Below, piece after piece: positions 51,146 through 52,630 of a stretch of 52,630 nucleotides of DNA; the stretch's first letter is position 1; every line of letters starts with the position of its first letter. Below the pieces are notes generated by a model, which saw nothing but the letters and a program-made list of their open reading frames with translations, was not told the DNA's origin and ran no database searches. The position numbers and the translations under genes are program-made. The DNA lies in assembly GCF_002008365.1 (NCBI RefSeq), contig NZ_MRDL01000043.1:1-52630 (forward strand), in the 5' to 3' direction. The stretch is from Rhizobium leguminosarum bv. viciae USDA 2370 (GTDB lineage Bacteria > Pseudomonadota > Alphaproteobacteria > Rhizobiales > Rhizobiaceae).

Positions 51146-52264
51146 ATGGATCCTTATGGCATTAAGACGCTCGATGAGCTGAAAGAGTTTCTCCACCGTG
51201 CGATGCAGCTCGAACATGCGACGATTCCGCCGTATCTGACGGCACTTTACTCGATTAAGCCCGGTGTAAACCGGGATGCGGCGCAAGTTCTTCGCGTGAT
51301 CGTCGTGGAAGAAATGCTGGATTTGACCATTGCGGCCAATATCCTTAATGCCATCGGTGGCACGCCGGATCTTACTAGGCCAGATTTCGCGGTTAACTAT
51401 CCCGCCTCGCTCCCTGACGGCGAGACCGACTTTAAGGTCAGCATACAGGCTTTCAGCCGTGAAGCGCTGGCGACATTCTTGAAAATCGAGCGCCCGGCCC
51501 GGCGCCCCGAACATCTCGCTGGCAAGGGCCTGATACAACGCAAGAACTCCCCGCATATCACAGCGCTTGGCAGTGATCCGAGGCACGAAGATCTCCATTT
51601 TTACAGTATTGGCGAGTTCTATTCGGCAATCGCAGACGGCATCAAATACTTAGAAGCCGAAGCGCGCCGGGCGGGCACAACGATTTTTATCGGCGACAAG
51701 TTTCGCCAGATTACCTCGGAATATTATTATTCCGGAGGCGGTGAGTTGTTTCCCGTGACCGATCTGAAAAGCGCCCTCGAAGCCATAGAGCTCATCATGG
51801 AACAGGGCGAAGGTGACGGTGGCGGTATCTACGACGATGACGAGCACGAACTGGCCCATTACTATCGTTTCGATGAACTGGTCAAAGGCCGCTATTACCG
51901 GAAAGGTGATCAGCCCGGACACCCCACGGGTCCGCATTTGCAGGTCGACTGGGAAGGCGCTTATCCCATCAAACCGAACCTCAAGGTGGCGGAAATATCC
52001 GAAGGCTCGGAATTGCGTGAGGCGGCGACCGACTTCAATACATGTTATGGCGAGTTTCTGGAGCTTTTGACGCGTGCCTATAATGGCCAGCCGAGCTTGC
52101 TGCTGGAAGCCGTTCCGATCATGTTCGAATTCCGCAATATAATCGTTGAACTGATCCGCAATCCCCTGCCGGGCCATCCCGGTAAGTACAGCAGCCCCAC
52201 CTACGAGATTCCCCACAGTGCAAAACAGGCAGCTGTCACCGGGCAGGCGGAGGCGATCGCATGA
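51146..52264 (+). CDS. Ferritin-like (VioB/RebD C-terminal type) protein
   Basis: 372 residues from the ATG at 51146 with AGGGAG upstream. LHRAMQLEHATIPPYLTALYS and LRVIVVEEMLDLTIAANILN carry the ExxH-like and EE motifs of the ferritin-like domain found in VioB and RebD (PF12902), which holds a metal centre. The remaining 250 residues are intact and contain no stop. Genes of this family often pair with a GMC oxidoreductase, which here is deleted, so its product probably has no partner. It is the only apparently intact gene between the two IS6-type ends. Confidence 0.82.
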   Translation: MDPYGIKTLDELKEFLHRAMQLEHATIPPYLTALYSIKPGVNRDAAQVLRVIVVEEMLDLTIAANILNAIGGTPDLTRPDFAVNYPASLPDGETDFKVSIQAFSREALATFLKIERPARRPEHLAGKGLIQRKNSPHITALGSDPRHEDLHFYSIGEFYSAIADGIKYLEAEARRAGTTIFIGDKFRQITSEYYYSGGGELFPVTDLKSALEAIELIMEQGEGDGGGIYDDDEHELAHYYRFDELVKGRYYRKGDQPGHPTGPHLQVDWEGAYPIKPNLKVAEISEGSELREAATDFNTCYGEFLELLTRAYNGQPSLLLEAVPIMFEFRNIIVELIRNPLPGHPGKYSSPTYEIPHSAKQAAVTGQAEAIA

Positions 52265-52440
52265 GCAGCCGTTTCGATGCATTTCTCGACCTTTCTGTCG
52301 AATTGACGGCCTTTTCCCGCTTCGATCTTTTGGGAGCGGGCCTGGCGGAACTCTCGACACGCTCGACACGGTGGTCGGGAGCGAGGTCGCCGACACGCTG
52401 CTCACCGCCCTTCGTCACCTTGCCCCATCCGTTCAGTTCC
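52261..52440 (+). pseudogene. Broken sugar-dehydrogenase small-subunit-like gene
   Basis: It begins with an ATG overlapping the ferritin-like stop (GCATGA). The first 30 codons read FDAFLDLSVELTAFSRFDLL; one base is missing near 52350, after which the neighbouring frame continues with TLDTLDTVVGSEVADTLLTA and LRHLAPSV. The pattern resembles the small subunits of GMC-type sugar dehydrogenases. The 3' part is cut off by the IS6-type end at 52474. Confidence 0.5.
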
Positions 52441-52473
52441 ACATCCGTGCACCAACGCCAGATAACATAAGAC

Positions 52474-52630
52474 GGCGATGTCACGTTGTTTGATCAACGG
52501 CCGAAAAGTCGCTTGGCGGTAAACTCAGGCAATTGCAGCGGTCACGGCCTTCCACTGCGCCATGGCGCGGATCCGATGAATATGGGTGGCTAGGGCTGAG
52601 TGTCTCTGGTGCGGCGCGACGAAAAGATTT
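52474..52630 (-). mobile_element. Second IS6-family element, cut by window end
   Basis: GGCGATGTCACGTTGTTTGA (52474-52493) is nearly the reverse complement of the right end of the first IS6-type element (49984-50003). A transposase C-terminus on the minus strand lies next to it, so the element extends to the right beyond the window, in the opposite orientation to the first. Confidence 0.7.
52525..52630 (-). CDS. IS6-family transposase, C-terminal part only
   Basis: Read on the minus strand from the window edge: NLFVAPHQRHSALATHIHRI, then RAMAQWKAVTAAIA and a stop at 52527-52525. This is the C-terminus of an IS6-family transposase, comparable to NLFVPSQTNRSA in the other copy but clearly a different variant. 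The rest lies outside the window. Confidence 0.75.
   Translation of the reverse strand, partial: NLFVAPHQRHSALATHIHRIRAMAQWKAVTAAIA

Noticed and set aside
1..52630. repABC-type replication genes, CRISPR arrays, tRNA or rRNA genes
   Set aside because: I looked for them and saw none; the ParA at 39568 is in a relaxase operon and the ParB-like protein at the left end is not next to a ParA.

Overview
The window reads as part of a large conjugative plasmid (or an integrated plasmid-type element) from an alpha-proteobacterium of the Rhizobiaceae (Rhizobium / Sinorhizobium / Agrobacterium group). The GC-rich coding style, the ParB-like / DUF932 / DUF6117 / strawberry-notch / Toprim / DUF2493 / DUF736 / WGR accessory set, the VirB-type secretion genes and the RcgA and RcgR homologues all point there. 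No repABC-type replication genes and no tRNA or rRNA genes are visible.

Bases 1-15310 hold a chain of plasmid accessory genes, nearly all on the + strand: a 5'-truncated ParB-like protein, a gene broken by an in-frame stop, DUF932, DUF6117, a 1463-residue methylase-helicase of the strawberry-notch type, a Toprim protein, DUF2493, a toxin-antitoxin pair, DUF736, an HU protein, a WGR-domain protein and several small unknowns. Many of these genes have a stem-loop just before the ribosome binding site, and two of them follow copies of a 120-base structured leader.

Bases 15311-17418 are mostly non-coding. They contain large inverted repeats, a 22-base palindrome and a degenerate, roughly helically phased GCGAAT/GCGATT array, plus one small minus-strand gene.

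Bases 17419-32806 carry a complete VirB-type conjugation machine in the order zinc-ribbon protein, lipoprotein, lytic transglycosylase, VirB2, B3, B4, a second lytic transglycosylase, B5, small lipoprotein, B6, B8, B9, B10, B11 and the VirD4 coupling protein. Bases 33241-46722 hold the DNA-processing and regulatory half: a minus-strand membrane protein plus zinc-motif/nuclease-like gene, an XRE repressor, a minus-strand operon of six exported proteins (three of them tandem SNase-fold paralogues), a divergent plus-strand operon (membrane protein, ParA, two ribbon-helix-helix proteins, HUH relaxase), a degenerate HAD protein, and rcgA-rcgR. This layout fits the rhizobial 'type IVa' conjugation system known from pRleVF39b (XRE repressor TrbR, relaxase MobZ, divergent trc operons). 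A 16-base palindrome close to TTATACTGCAGTATAA recurs at or near the promoters of these operons and is the obvious candidate operator for the XRE protein.

From 46723 to the end the DNA is decayed accessory material: a molybdopterin oxidoreductase fragment, an internally deleted ISL3-family element, a frameshifted IS6-family element, a deleted GMC oxidoreductase, one intact ferritin-like gene, a broken small-subunit gene, and the start of a second, oppositely oriented IS6-family element that runs off the window.
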